Below, in pieces: positions 1-6,733 of a stretch of 64,000 nucleotides of DNA. Below the pieces are notes generated by a model. That model was not told where the DNA came from and ran no database searches. It was given only the letters and a program-made list of their open reading frames with translations. Position 1 is the stretch's first letter. Every line of letters starts with the position of its first letter. Source of the DNA: CAZRCZ01 sp964598765 (lineage in GTDB: Bacteria > Sumerlaeota > Sumerlaeia > MVZB01 > JAJFLK01); assembly GCA_964598765.1 (NCBI GenBank), contig CAZRCZ010000013.1:71302-135301 (forward strand), written 5' to 3'. A program made the translations under genes and the position numbers.

Positions 1-215
1 CCCCGTATCTCGCGCGGCGTTTCCCGCGAACCGGGCGGAACGTCGAAATCCGGAATCAGGATTTTCATTTTCGGAACGCGGTCTTCGGGAAAATGACCGG
101 AGCAGGCCGACAAGAGAACGATCAAACCACCGAGACACAGAGAGACTGAGATTATCCCCCGCTTTCGCGGCGAATTTCTTCTCTGTGCCTCTGTGCCTTT
201 GTGGTTAATCTTCAT
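1..215 (-). CDS. Partial lipoprotein, N-terminus only (runs off the window edge)
   Basis: Reading the minus strand from an ATG at 215 gives an open frame to the window edge (about 71 residues). It has a basic N-region, a hydrophobic stretch (VSLCLGGLIVLLSAC) and a lipobox-like LLSAC followed by SGHFPEDRVPKMKILIPDF, so an exported lipoprotein is likely. The first ~13 codons lie inside a dispersed repeat (127-207), so the true start may be further in, or the repeat may have supplied the signal-peptide N-region. Too little mature sequence remains to name a family. Confidence 0.5.
   Translation of the reverse strand, partial: MKINHKGTEAQRRNSPRKRGIISVSLCLGGLIVLLSACSGHFPEDRVPKMKILIPDFDVPPGSRETPREIR
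127..207. repeat. CACAGAGACACAGAG-type repeat, copy 1
   Basis: The left arm CCACCGAGACACAGAGAGA (127-145) is largely complementary to the right arm, which starts CTTCTCTGTGCCTCTG at 178 and ends TGTGGTTAA at 207. Between them is about 32 bp of unrelated sequence with a small CCGC/GCGG stem. Related copies lie at 5832-5939, 9454-9546 and 53041-53126. This copy overlaps the start of the lipoprotein gene. Confidence 0.65.
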
Positions 216-423
216 TTTTCCAACACCCTTGGTGCGTCAACGCAGGAACCACGATATTGATTTCCGGCGAATACGCAAGCGCGGAATTTGCGGGGCATCC
301 TATCACGGAGGCCGCGCTAAAACAATCGAAGCCATTGCGGAATGGGGAAACCAGACCGTTGATTTCCCCGCCGGAGCGAAGTAAGTTGAGAACGCAAAAA
401 TGGAGAAAGGGCGGGACCTCGAT

Positions 424-1269
424 ATGAAAATCGGAATGAATCTTTTGCTTTGGACCGGCGCGGCGGGAGAGGCGGAAATTCCCCTCTTCCGCAAAATCAA
501 AAAATGGGGATTCGACGGAGTCGAGCTTCCGATGTTCTCCCCCGACGGTTCCCCTTGGGCCAAACTCGCCCAAGCTCTGGACAAATTGAAACTGGACCGC
601 TCCGTCGTGACGGTCCTGCCGCAGGGAGCCAATCTCATCAGCGGCAACGACGGCGAACGACAGGCGGCGGCGGATCATCTGCGCGCCTGCGTGGATTCCT
701 GCGTTGCGCTCGGCGCGAATCTCTTGGCCGGACCCATCTGCTCTCCCGTCGGCAGGCTCGTCGGACGCGGACCGACCGACGAGGAATTCGACTGGGCGGT
801 CGAGGGTTTGAAGAAAGTCGGAGCCTACGCCAAGACCAAGGGCGTCACGATCGCCGTCGAGGGACTGAACCGCTTCGAGACCTATTTTCCCAACAGCCAA
901 GAACAACTCGGCAAATTGACCGACGCCGTGGGCAATGCGTCCGTCGGTCAGATGTATGACACGTTCCACGCCAACATCGAGGAGAAGAACATCGCCAAGG
1001 CGGTCAAGCTCGGCGGCAAACGGATCAAGCACGTCCACATTTCCGCCAACGACCGCGCCACGCCGGGCGAGGATCATGTTCAGTGGAAGGAAACGTTCTC
1101 CGCGCTCAAAGCGATCAAATACGACGGCTGGCTGACGATCGAAGCCTTCGGCAAACGCCTGCCCGATCTCGCCGCCGCCACCTGCATCTGGCGCAAAATG
1201 TATCCCAGCGAGGACCATCTTGCGCGCGAGGGATGCAAGTTTGTGAAAAGGATGTGGCGAAAAAAATAA
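424..1269 (+). CDS. Sugar epimerase of the D-psicose/D-tagatose 3-epimerase family (TIM barrel)
   Basis: The 281-residue product is a xylose-isomerase-like TIM barrel. The metal ligands of ketose 3-epimerases line up as E146 (VEGLNRFE), D179 (YDTFH), H205 (VHIS) and E240 (IEAF), with substrate residues H182 and R211. The spacing equals that of the characterised enzymes (E152, D185, H211, E246) shifted by six. It is therefore probably an active, metal-dependent, cytosolic C3 epimerase of a keto-sugar or a related hydroxypyruvate-isomerase-like enzyme; the substrate cannot be told. The ATG at 424 (MKIGMNLLLW) fits family N-termini better than the in-frame ATG at 400. It stands alone between unrelated genes. 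Confidence 0.85.
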   Translation: MKIGMNLLLWTGAAGEAEIPLFRKIKKWGFDGVELPMFSPDGSPWAKLAQALDKLKLDRSVVTVLPQGANLISGNDGERQAAADHLRACVDSCVALGANLLAGPICSPVGRLVGRGPTDEEFDWAVEGLKKVGAYAKTKGVTIAVEGLNRFETYFPNSQEQLGKLTDAVGNASVGQMYDTFHANIEEKNIAKAVKLGGKRIKHVHISANDRATPGEDHVQWKETFSALKAIKYDGWLTIEAFGKRLPDLAAATCIWRKMYPSEDHLAREGCKFVKRMWRKK

Positions 1270-1782
1270 ATCTCAACAGGTCACGAAGCTCAAGTCGAAT
1301 TACCCCTGTTTCAACGTCCCCGTTACCACCTCCTTTTGCCCTCCAATTCTGCACTTGTGCCGTCCTCTTGGAACTTGCCCGATAGGAGGAATTCTTTTCC
1401 CCCGGACCCGGGTCCGGGGCTGGGATTGTGGGCGTCCCTTCGGGACGCGGAGCGAAGGATCGGGGCAAACCGCAACTTTCCTCGATTCGACCATCCCCCG
1501 GATTCGCGAGATACAGCTCACCAAGATGAGACTCCCTCTTTCGCCTCGACACCTTTCCGATCGGGGCGAGAATGGAATCCAGTCCGATGAAGAGCTGACG
1601 ATTCTTATCAACCTCTTCCTTCCTCAAGAATGAGAGAGGGATCAAACATGAAAGTCGCATTCTCCGCTGAGATGTGCGATGATAATTTCGATGCAGGCTG
1701 AGGGAACAAGAACGATCCAATAGCAACGCTAAATCGAACGGGTTTGAAAACGTTTCGATTGCCAGATTCGTCAAGGCGACCC
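1270..1782. other. Intergenic region with a 20-bp perfect palindrome and a hairpin; no gene seen
   Basis: No reading frame here looks coding. It holds CCCCGGACCCGGGTCCGGGG (1400-1419), a perfect 20-bp palindrome, and 12 bp later a 7-bp stem with a TTC loop (GCGTCCC at 1432-1438, GGGACGC at 1442-1448). The second resembles the other 3-nt-loop hairpins of this window. The promoter of the downstream methylase should also lie here, but no convincing -35/-10 pair was found. Confidence 0.5.
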
Positions 1783-2619
1783 ATGGGATCCAACAACAAA
1801 ACCAAACTATCTCGACGCACAAAACAAAAGAGGGAGTCCGTCGCTGAGGCCGAGATGCCTTACAAAAAGAAACGCAGATCTCCGAACGGTCGAGCAACCA
1901 ATGATCTTGTATTCAGTGCCTATCTTGGAACAAACGATGAGATTTTTCCCCATGTCCTCTCGCTTTACGTGGAACCGGGAAGCAAAATTGCGGACGTGAC
2001 ATACGGCAAGGGCGTTTTCTGGCGGCGTGTTCCGCGCGAATTATATCGCCTGCATCCGACTGATTTGGCTTCCGGAGTTGACTGTCGGAAATTACCATAT
2101 GAGAATTCATCACTCGATGCGGTGGTGTTCGATCCTCCTTATATGCACACCCCGGGCGGGACGGCTCACGTCAACCATCAAAATTATGAAGGCTACTATC
2201 GGAATAACATCGCCTCGTCAACGGCCAAATATCATGAGGCTGTGATCCAGCTTTATTTTGAGGCGGCGAAGGAGGCCTGGAGGGTCCTCCGCGAAGGAGG
2301 AATCTACATTGTGAAATGTCAGGACGAGGTTTGTGCCAATCGGCAAAGGTTGACTCATTTGGAAATCACAAATGAACTCTCGAAATATGGCTTCGTTCCC
2401 GAAGATCTTTTTGTCGTTCTCCGCAGAGGCAAGCCCGGCGTTAGTCGAATACTTAGGCAGGCTCATGCCCGAAAAAATCACTCTTATTTTCTTGTTTTTC
2501 TCAAGCCTCGGGGCAAAAACCGATGGACGGGACTTACGAGTCGGCTTTCCATCTCCACGAATGGATTAAGTCGCGTCCAGAGCGAGGGGATCACCCCAGA
2601 ATTGAGGCTATTCGAGTAA
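1783..2619 (+). CDS. DNA methyltransferase (DPPY class) of a type II R-M cassette
   Basis: The product is a SAM-dependent amino-methyltransferase. A motif I-like segment (ADVTYGKGVF) is encoded at about 1989-2018 and the catalytic DPPY at 2131-2142, the signature of N6-adenine or N4-cytosine methylases. A C-terminal part (LRRGKPGVSRIL, FLVFLKP) follows. Motif I precedes motif IV. The gene ends 29 bp inside the 3' end of the convergent nuclease candidate and close to a C-type controller, so it is best read as the protective methylase of that system. The start is uncertain: ATG 1783 has AAGG upstream, but TTG 1744 or ATG 1855 (preceded by GAGG) are possible. The N-terminus is very basic. The specificity is unknown. 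Confidence 0.8.
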   Translation: MGSNNKTKLSRRTKQKRESVAEAEMPYKKKRRSPNGRATNDLVFSAYLGTNDEIFPHVLSLYVEPGSKIADVTYGKGVFWRRVPRELYRLHPTDLASGVDCRKLPYENSSLDAVVFDPPYMHTPGGTAHVNHQNYEGYYRNNIASSTAKYHEAVIQLYFEAAKEAWRVLREGGIYIVKCQDEVCANRQRLTHLEITNELSKYGFVPEDLFVVLRRGKPGVSRILRQAHARKNHSYFLVFLKPRGKNRWTGLTSRLSISTNGLSRVQSEGITPELRLFE

Positions 2620-3463
2620 AAAAGAATCCGAATTGTTCGACCCGGATAATATCGGAAAACTGACTCGACAACGCTTCATATCTTTGGGGCACGTCGAAAT
2701 AAAAGATGGCGTCTAACTTCGACAGCAACGATTGGTAGGCGAGCCATTGATCGGGCACGCAAATTTCCACGACCTCGAGGTTCTTGGAATTCATTTTGGT
2801 TTCCGAGAAGAGAACCATCACTCCCTTGTAAGCACCGACACCATAGGCCGAATCCAGAAGGCGTTGATGCGCCCACGCCTGCACAACGCGCTCGCGGGTG
2901 GACATCTTCACGGGGACGTGCAACGCGCCTCTACCTTGTCCGAAGTCGAACAGGAAATCCATGGTCATTGGAACGGATTTCCCACGTATTGGCAACTTGA
3001 TCCGTTTGCTCGGATTTCGGCCGAGTGTTCTCGCAAAAGTATGTCCAATTAAACACTCGAAGTAAGTTGCTGGCCCTTTCTTGTTCTGTCTATCAAAGAG
3101 TTCCATCGCTAAACAAGGAGCAAGCGCGATAGTGTACATGGCTCGCGCGAGATCGGTCCCCTCCGTTTTTCCTTTCTGCCATTCATCCCATGTTCGCGTG
3201 ATGACGCTCAATTCCGGTAGCCAAAGCGACTGATTCACGGGTCTGGCAACAACGAGACCATGCCGATAGGAGACATATTTCTTGCCGGGAACTCGGGACA
3301 CAAGCTGAATGAGTTCAGTGTCTCGCGCGAGAAATTGGATAGCCGAAGCAGTCAAGTTCAAGATGGCCTCGGATGCTTCGGCGGAACGGAAGTCTTTTTT
3401 GCACGCGTTTTTCACTGCCAAATAGAACTTATGCAATTTCTCCAAGGTCGCCTTCTTTGCCAT
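2591..3463 (-). CDS. Candidate type II restriction endonuclease (PD-(D/E)XK-like)
   Basis: The 290-residue protein is not recognised by name. Its centre has the shape of a PD-(D/E)XK core: D169 and D173 (TMDFLFD), then after a turn a beta strand ending in K186 (HVPVK), followed by STRERVVQAW. The residue two before K186 is proline instead of the usual E or D, so the acidic ligand may come from elsewhere (E191 in STRER, or E136 in YFECLIG), as in families with a migrated catalytic residue. Context is the main support: it is the second gene of a unit whose first gene is a C-type controller (TGAACCATG junction), and it converges on the methylase. It could instead be a non-nuclease partner. Confidence 0.6.
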   Translation of the reverse strand: MAKKATLEKLHKFYLAVKNACKKDFRSAEASEAILNLTASAIQFLARDTELIQLVSRVPGKKYVSYRHGLVVARPVNQSLWLPELSVITRTWDEWQKGKTEGTDLARAMYTIALAPCLAMELFDRQNKKGPATYFECLIGHTFARTLGRNPSKRIKLPIRGKSVPMTMDFLFDFGQGRGALHVPVKMSTRERVVQAWAHQRLLDSAYGVGAYKGVMVLFSETKMNSKNLEVVEICVPDQWLAYQSLLSKLDAIFYFDVPQRYEALSSQFSDIIRVEQFGFFFTRIASILG

Positions 3464-3466
3464 GGT

Positions 3467-3688
3467 TCAGATTCCATCCATGACGTCGGCGATGGACATC
3501 TTCAGAGCTTGCGCAATCCGCTGGATATTTCGAAGGCTAACGTTGCGTTCTCCCCGCTCGATCCCACCGACATAGGTTCTGTCGAGTTCGCAAAGTGCGG
3601 CGAATGCTTCCTGCGACAGCCCTCGCTTTTTCCGAATTTCTCGGATTCGTTTCCCAAAGGCTCGACGGATATCAGTCTCAATTTTCAT
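3467..3688 (-). CDS. C-protein-like XRE regulator of the R-M cassette
   Basis: This 73-residue protein is a single XRE/Cro helix-turn-helix domain: KKRGLSQEAFAALCELDRTY, then GGIERGERNVSLRNIQRIA. Its size and the ERGERNVSL segment match restriction-modification controller proteins, small homodimers that activate their own gene and the endonuclease gene and delay nuclease appearance after entry into a new host. The endonuclease candidate starts 3 nt after its stop codon. A palindromic C-box-like sequence lies about 25-50 nt upstream of the ATG, supporting autoregulation. Confidence 0.85.
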   Translation of the reverse strand: MKIETDIRRAFGKRIREIRKKRGLSQEAFAALCELDRTYVGGIERGERNVSLRNIQRIAQALKMSIADVMDGI

Positions 3689-3711
3689 AGGGTAAGCGTA
3701 GGTGGTTGATG

Positions 3712-3737
3712 GATTTCAGTCCACGGACTATGAGTAT
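3712..3737 (-). promoter_or_regulatory. C-box operator upstream of the controller gene
   Basis: On the minus strand this reads ACTCATAGTCCGTGGACT followed by GAAATC. The pattern is ACT-N3-AGTC-CGTG-GACT-N3, close to the two-half-site C-boxes known for PvuII- and Esp1396I-type controllers. The central AGTC/GACT pair is a perfect inverted repeat. Its position about 25-50 nt upstream of the controller ATG at 3688 fits joint activation and repression by one or two C dimers. The core promoter hexamers could not be assigned confidently. Confidence 0.7.
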
Positions 3738-3933
3738 TGGCTTGTTTTTTTCGTGGATTTTTGTAATGGTGCAATAGACAAATTCCCCTACTTCACGGGA
3801 AGGATTCACCATTCCTTGATTGAGCGATTGGTTGAGATTGACCGTCCGCGCCGAGGGCGGGCATAATACGGTGGAAAGGTTCGAAGAATTCCGGCCGCGT
3901 GGACTGGGGACTGCGGAGGGACTGCGGGACATT

Positions 3934-4054
3934 GGGGCTGTTGAAAAAGCCTTTGTGGCGCAGGCGTCCCGCCTGCGAACCCGTCGTTTCCACGAGGGAG
4001 AATCGCAGGCAAGATGCCTGCGCCACGGAGATTAAGGAGTTTTTCAACAGCCCC
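3934..4054. repeat. MITE-like 121-bp element with 15-bp terminal inverted repeats
   Basis: The ends GGGGCTGTTGAAAAA (3934-3948) and TTTTTCAACAGCCCC (4040-4054) are perfect inverted repeats. Inside lie two hairpins in opposite order: GCAGGCG-TCC-CGCCTGC and GCAGGCA-AGA-TGCCTGC, each a 7-bp stem with a 3-nt loop, themselves bracketed by GTGGC and GCCAC. The flanks ACATT and ACGTT may be an imperfect target duplication. No protein is encoded. Confidence 0.75.
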
Positions 4055-4471
4055 ACGTTTACTACAATTTTAATTCAATCCAATAGAACAGTCGAGACCG
4101 GCAGGTCCGAGCCAAGTTTGAAAGGTCCAACGTGGGCCGCGCGCTCCGCGCGCCGATCCGACTCGGTGGGGGTCGCGGCGGGGACCGCGCATCCCGCCGC
4201 CAAGACAACATTGCGCCGCGATTCATCTTTTCGATCCAACAAGAGCCAATACGTTCCCCTACGGGAATCGCCACGTAAAGGCCGCTTCCCTAAAATGCTC
4301 CCCGACCGATGGAGCGCCGGGTATCAATCCGGATGCCTTATATGATCCTTCTCCTTCGCATCATCCTTCTCATTCTCCTTCTCGCTCCCATGTCCAATCC
4401 GTGTAACCTGCGAAATCTGTGGCTTCATAATGATCAAATATTCCAACTCCAACCAAATCAAAGTTCCAACC

Positions 4472-4552
4472 TTCAAATTGGCTTCGTTTCGCAAAAAAAA
4501 AATTCTGTCCCAAATCCTGTCCGTCCCTGTTCAAATTGGCTTCGTTTCGCAA
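4472..4552. repeat. Two direct copies of a 23-bp motif
   Basis: A 23-bp motif with core AATTGGCTTCGTTTCGCAA occurs at 4472-4494 and again at 4530-4552, with 35 bp between. Read on the minus strand it translates to fragments such as NEANL or AKRSQFE, a type of dispersed repeat peptide I associate with planctomycete-like genomes. No gene is implied. Confidence 0.6.
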
Positions 4553-4664
4553 TTTTTACTTTTCCGACTCGCCCTCCAATTTTGGGCACGGATGAACCGG
4601 ATGCACACGGAATCCAAAGCGTCATTGAATTGACGGTTGCGCGTCGCAAAGCAATAATAACCGG

Positions 4665-5834
4665 ATGAAGGACGAAAGCCGACGAGAATTCATCCGACAT
4701 TCGTGGAAACGACTCATCCATTACGGGATGACGCTTCGGGAGGACGTAAATTCGCCGGCCGCACCCAAAAAAACGAAGCCGTCCACGACAACCTTCCAAC
4801 CCGGCTCTCCGCTTCGGCTCAACCACCAAGTCGGAATGGCCTACAAGCGGCTCGGCAAAACCAATTTGATGATGAGCCGGATGGCGATGGGTTGCGCTTC
4901 GATCACCAAGGCCAACGCGGAGATCGTCCGGACGGCGGTTGATCGCGGCGTGAATTTTCTCGACACCGCGCCCAACTACGGCGAATCCGAAACGGCGTTG
5001 GCCGAGGTTCTTCCCGATGTTCGGGATCGGATTTGGGTTTGCACGAAAACCCCGCCGCTCGACGCGACCCTTCCCTCCGAGTGTGGTCCGGAGCGGGATG
5101 GCGCTCTCGTCCGGGCATTCTGGGAGAATCTTGATGCGAGTCTCGCGCGCCTGAAAGTGGATCGGATTGATTGCTACATGATTCAAGCGGTCGAAAAACC
5201 CGAAACCGCCTGCAACGAATCATTGCGCGGAGCGATTCGCCACGCCAAGGACAAGGGAAAAATCGCCTTCGCCGGACTTTCGACTCACCGCAACGTCAAA
5301 GGGGTTGCCGAATCAGCGTTGAACGCCGACTTCTACGATGTTCTTTTCCTTCCGTTGAATCCGCTGAACCTCTCGACGATGTTGCCCCTCTTGGATCAGG
5401 CGCGATTCAAAGACGTCGGCGTGATCGGCATGAAGACGACCATCGCCCTCTCCGACGACGCCCGGGTGGAATTGAACGAGCTTCCCCCCGACCTCAATCC
5501 GCATCAGTTGACGTATCTTTATATGTTGCGGAATTGTCCCTACGCCGGATGCCTCGCCAACTTGGATTCGCTTGAGTTGATCGAAAAGAACCTCCATCTG
5601 CCCGACATGACGCTTGGCGTCGCGGAAGGAAACGAACTCGACGCCGTCGTTTATGAAACGCTCTGGCCGGTTTGTTCGGTTTGCGGGCAACAAAAAAGTA
5701 TAAGCGACCGAAACCTCGAAGAGGCCAACGAAGCGCAATTCCGTCTTTACGACCGAGTCGGATCGGCGCCCCCCTCCAATTCATGGCGCGTCTGCGAGGA
5801 ATGCGAGGGGGCAGGAGCGGGAAAAGAGAGCTAA
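4665..5834 (+). CDS. Aldo/keto reductase-fold protein with Tat-like N-terminus and C-terminal Cys pairs
   Basis: The 389-residue protein carries an aldo/keto reductase barrel from about residue 60 (YKRLGKTNLMMSRMAMGC) with the catalytic Asp and Tyr in FLDTAPNYGESE and the Lys in WVCTKTP. The usual catalytic His of the (L/V)xH motif is replaced: DCYMIQAV has Gln. The start MKDESRREFIRHSW has a SRREFI twin-arginine motif, but the following stretch is not very hydrophobic, so export is uncertain. The C-terminus has two Cys pairs, CSVC (WPVCSVCGQQ) and CEEC, a possible zinc or Fe-S site not found in classical AKRs. Related C-terminally extended AKRs are common in PVC bacteria. The substrate is unknown. 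Confidence 0.75.
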   Translation: MKDESRREFIRHSWKRLIHYGMTLREDVNSPAAPKKTKPSTTTFQPGSPLRLNHQVGMAYKRLGKTNLMMSRMAMGCASITKANAEIVRTAVDRGVNFLDTAPNYGESETALAEVLPDVRDRIWVCTKTPPLDATLPSECGPERDGALVRAFWENLDASLARLKVDRIDCYMIQAVEKPETACNESLRGAIRHAKDKGKIAFAGLSTHRNVKGVAESALNADFYDVLFLPLNPLNLSTMLPLLDQARFKDVGVIGMKTTIALSDDARVELNELPPDLNPHQLTYLYMLRNCPYAGCLANLDSLELIEKNLHLPDMTLGVAEGNELDAVVYETLWPVCSVCGQQKSISDRNLEEANEAQFRLYDRVGSAPPSNSWRVCEECEGAGAGKES

Positions 5835-5939
5835 ACACAAAGACACGAGGGAGGCACAAAGTTCCACGAAGCAAAACGACGCGCCTTCGACCCATTCTTC
5901 TTTGTGGTCATCGCGTAACCCTTGTTTCTTGGTGTTTAA
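5832..5939. repeat. CACAGAGACACAGAG-type repeat, copy 2 (degenerate)
   Basis: The element begins at the stop codon of the aldo/keto reductase: TAAACACAAAGACACGAGG (5832-5850), and ends CTTGTTTCTTGGTGTTTA (5921-5938). TAAACAC and GTGTTTA are exact inverted ends. An inner TTCTTTGTGG resembles the right arm of the other copies. It separates two convergent genes. Confidence 0.55.
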
Positions 5940-5989
5940 TTCCGGGACACAAATACCGCTCGCAACGGAACCCGATTGGATTCCGCGCG

Positions 5990-6289
5990 CTAATGTTCTT
6001 CGCCTTCGCCCGCGCTTGGTTCAACTTCGCTTAATGCTTCTTCATCCGCTTCATCCAGCGGCGTTTCCTTGATTTCGCCTTGCGCGTCTTCGATGAGTTG
6101 GCGAACGCGGTTTTCGACTTTTTGCAATTCGGTCTCGCACGCCTTGGCCAGTTTCTTTCCCTCGGTGAACAGAGCCAGCGATTCTTCGAGCGGAACCTGT
6201 TCCTCTTCCAAACGCCGGACAATTTCCTCCAATCGCTTGAGCGAAGCCTCGAAATCCAATCCAGAGCCTTTCTTGCGTCCCGCCGTCAT
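5990..6289 (-). CDS. xseB: Exodeoxyribonuclease VII small subunit
   Basis: The 99-residue, highly charged helical-hairpin protein contains the family core FEASLKRLEEIVRRLEEEQV, then PLEESLALFTEGKKLAKACE and ENRVRQL. XseB binds several copies per XseA large subunit to form the processive single-strand nuclease ExoVII. The C-terminal ~25 residues are an acidic tail. The gene overlaps the upstream STAS gene by four bases (ATGA), implying co-translation. The large subunit xseA is not in the window. Confidence 0.9.
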   Translation of the reverse strand: MTAGRKKGSGLDFEASLKRLEEIVRRLEEEQVPLEESLALFTEGKKLAKACETELQKVENRVRQLIEDAQGEIKETPLDEADEEALSEVEPSAGEGEEH

Positions 6290-6681
6290 CGCTTTTTGCC
6301 GTCCCCGGACGAACCCAATTTCTCTTCGCTTCGCAGATACGCCCTCGCCGCCTCGGCGGTCGGGAAGATTTTGAAAAATTTATTCAGAGAAGAAACCTCG
6401 AACAACGCCTTGAGGGAAGGGTTGACCTCGGCGACGACCATCTCGCCGCCCCTTTCCTTGGCCTGTTTCCACGCGCCGATGAGCGCGGCCAATCCCGCGC
6501 TGTCAATATACTCCAGCTTGCGGAGAGAGATCACGACGCGGCTCGGCGCGGCTTCGTTCAACTCGCGCCATTCGCTCTTGAAATCCCAGCGCGATTCGGC
6601 GACGAGCCGTCCTCCCAGTTCGATGCAACCGAGATCGCCTTCCAGTTCCGAACGGATCGTCAAGTCTTCGGGATTCGCCAT
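6286..6681 (-). CDS. STAS-domain protein, anti-sigma factor antagonist type
   Basis: This 131-residue protein is a stand-alone STAS domain of the SpoIIAA/RsbV kind. The phosphorylatable serine is S61 in LEYIDSAGLAALIGAW, and the C-terminal segment FKIFPTAEAARAYL is typical of the fold. Such proteins switch partners with an anti-sigma kinase and are reset by a PP2C phosphatase; neither partner gene is nearby. The ATG at 6681 is preferred, giving a 52-bp divergent gap to hldE. A longer frame runs upstream but would overlap the hldE start region. Confidence 0.85.
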   Translation of the reverse strand: MANPEDLTIRSELEGDLGCIELGGRLVAESRWDFKSEWRELNEAAPSRVVISLRKLEYIDSAGLAALIGAWKQAKERGGEMVVAEVNPSLKALFEVSSLNKFFKIFPTAEAARAYLRSEEKLGSSGDGKKR

Positions 6682-6733
6682 AAAGCACAATTCTGGTTGC
6701 AACGTTCCAAGGGGGCAAGCTAATTTTTTCGCC

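Larger units (their letters stand above)
3738..4664. other. Long gap with repeats only, no convincing gene
   Basis: Between the controller and the aldo/keto reductase no frame shows coding character. The left part carries the controller promoter side and a 121-bp element (3934-4054). The right part (about 4330-4560) is low-complexity CTTCTC-rich sequence, a CACAGATTT-type repeat (CGAAATCTGTGG at 4408-4419) and a tandemly placed motif AATTGGCTTCGTTTCGCAA at 4476-4494 and 4534-4552. It looks like a sink for dispersed repeats next to a mobile R-M cassette. Confidence 0.6.

Noticed and set aside
1270..1782. Several short open frames in the gap before the methylase
   Set aside because: Frames on both strands are interrupted, have Arg/Pro-rich composition and run through palindromes; none has a ribosome site plus a plausible domain.
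4309..4668. Plus-strand open frame with a Leu/Ile-rich start before the aldo/keto reductase
   Set aside because: The hydrophobic part comes from CTTCTC-rich low-complexity DNA, and the rest from direct repeats; no ribosome site and no homology pattern.
6080..6733. Upstream extension of the hldE reading frame
   Set aside because: It runs antisense through STAS and xseB, and residues before ATG 6734 have no match to heptose kinase N-termini.
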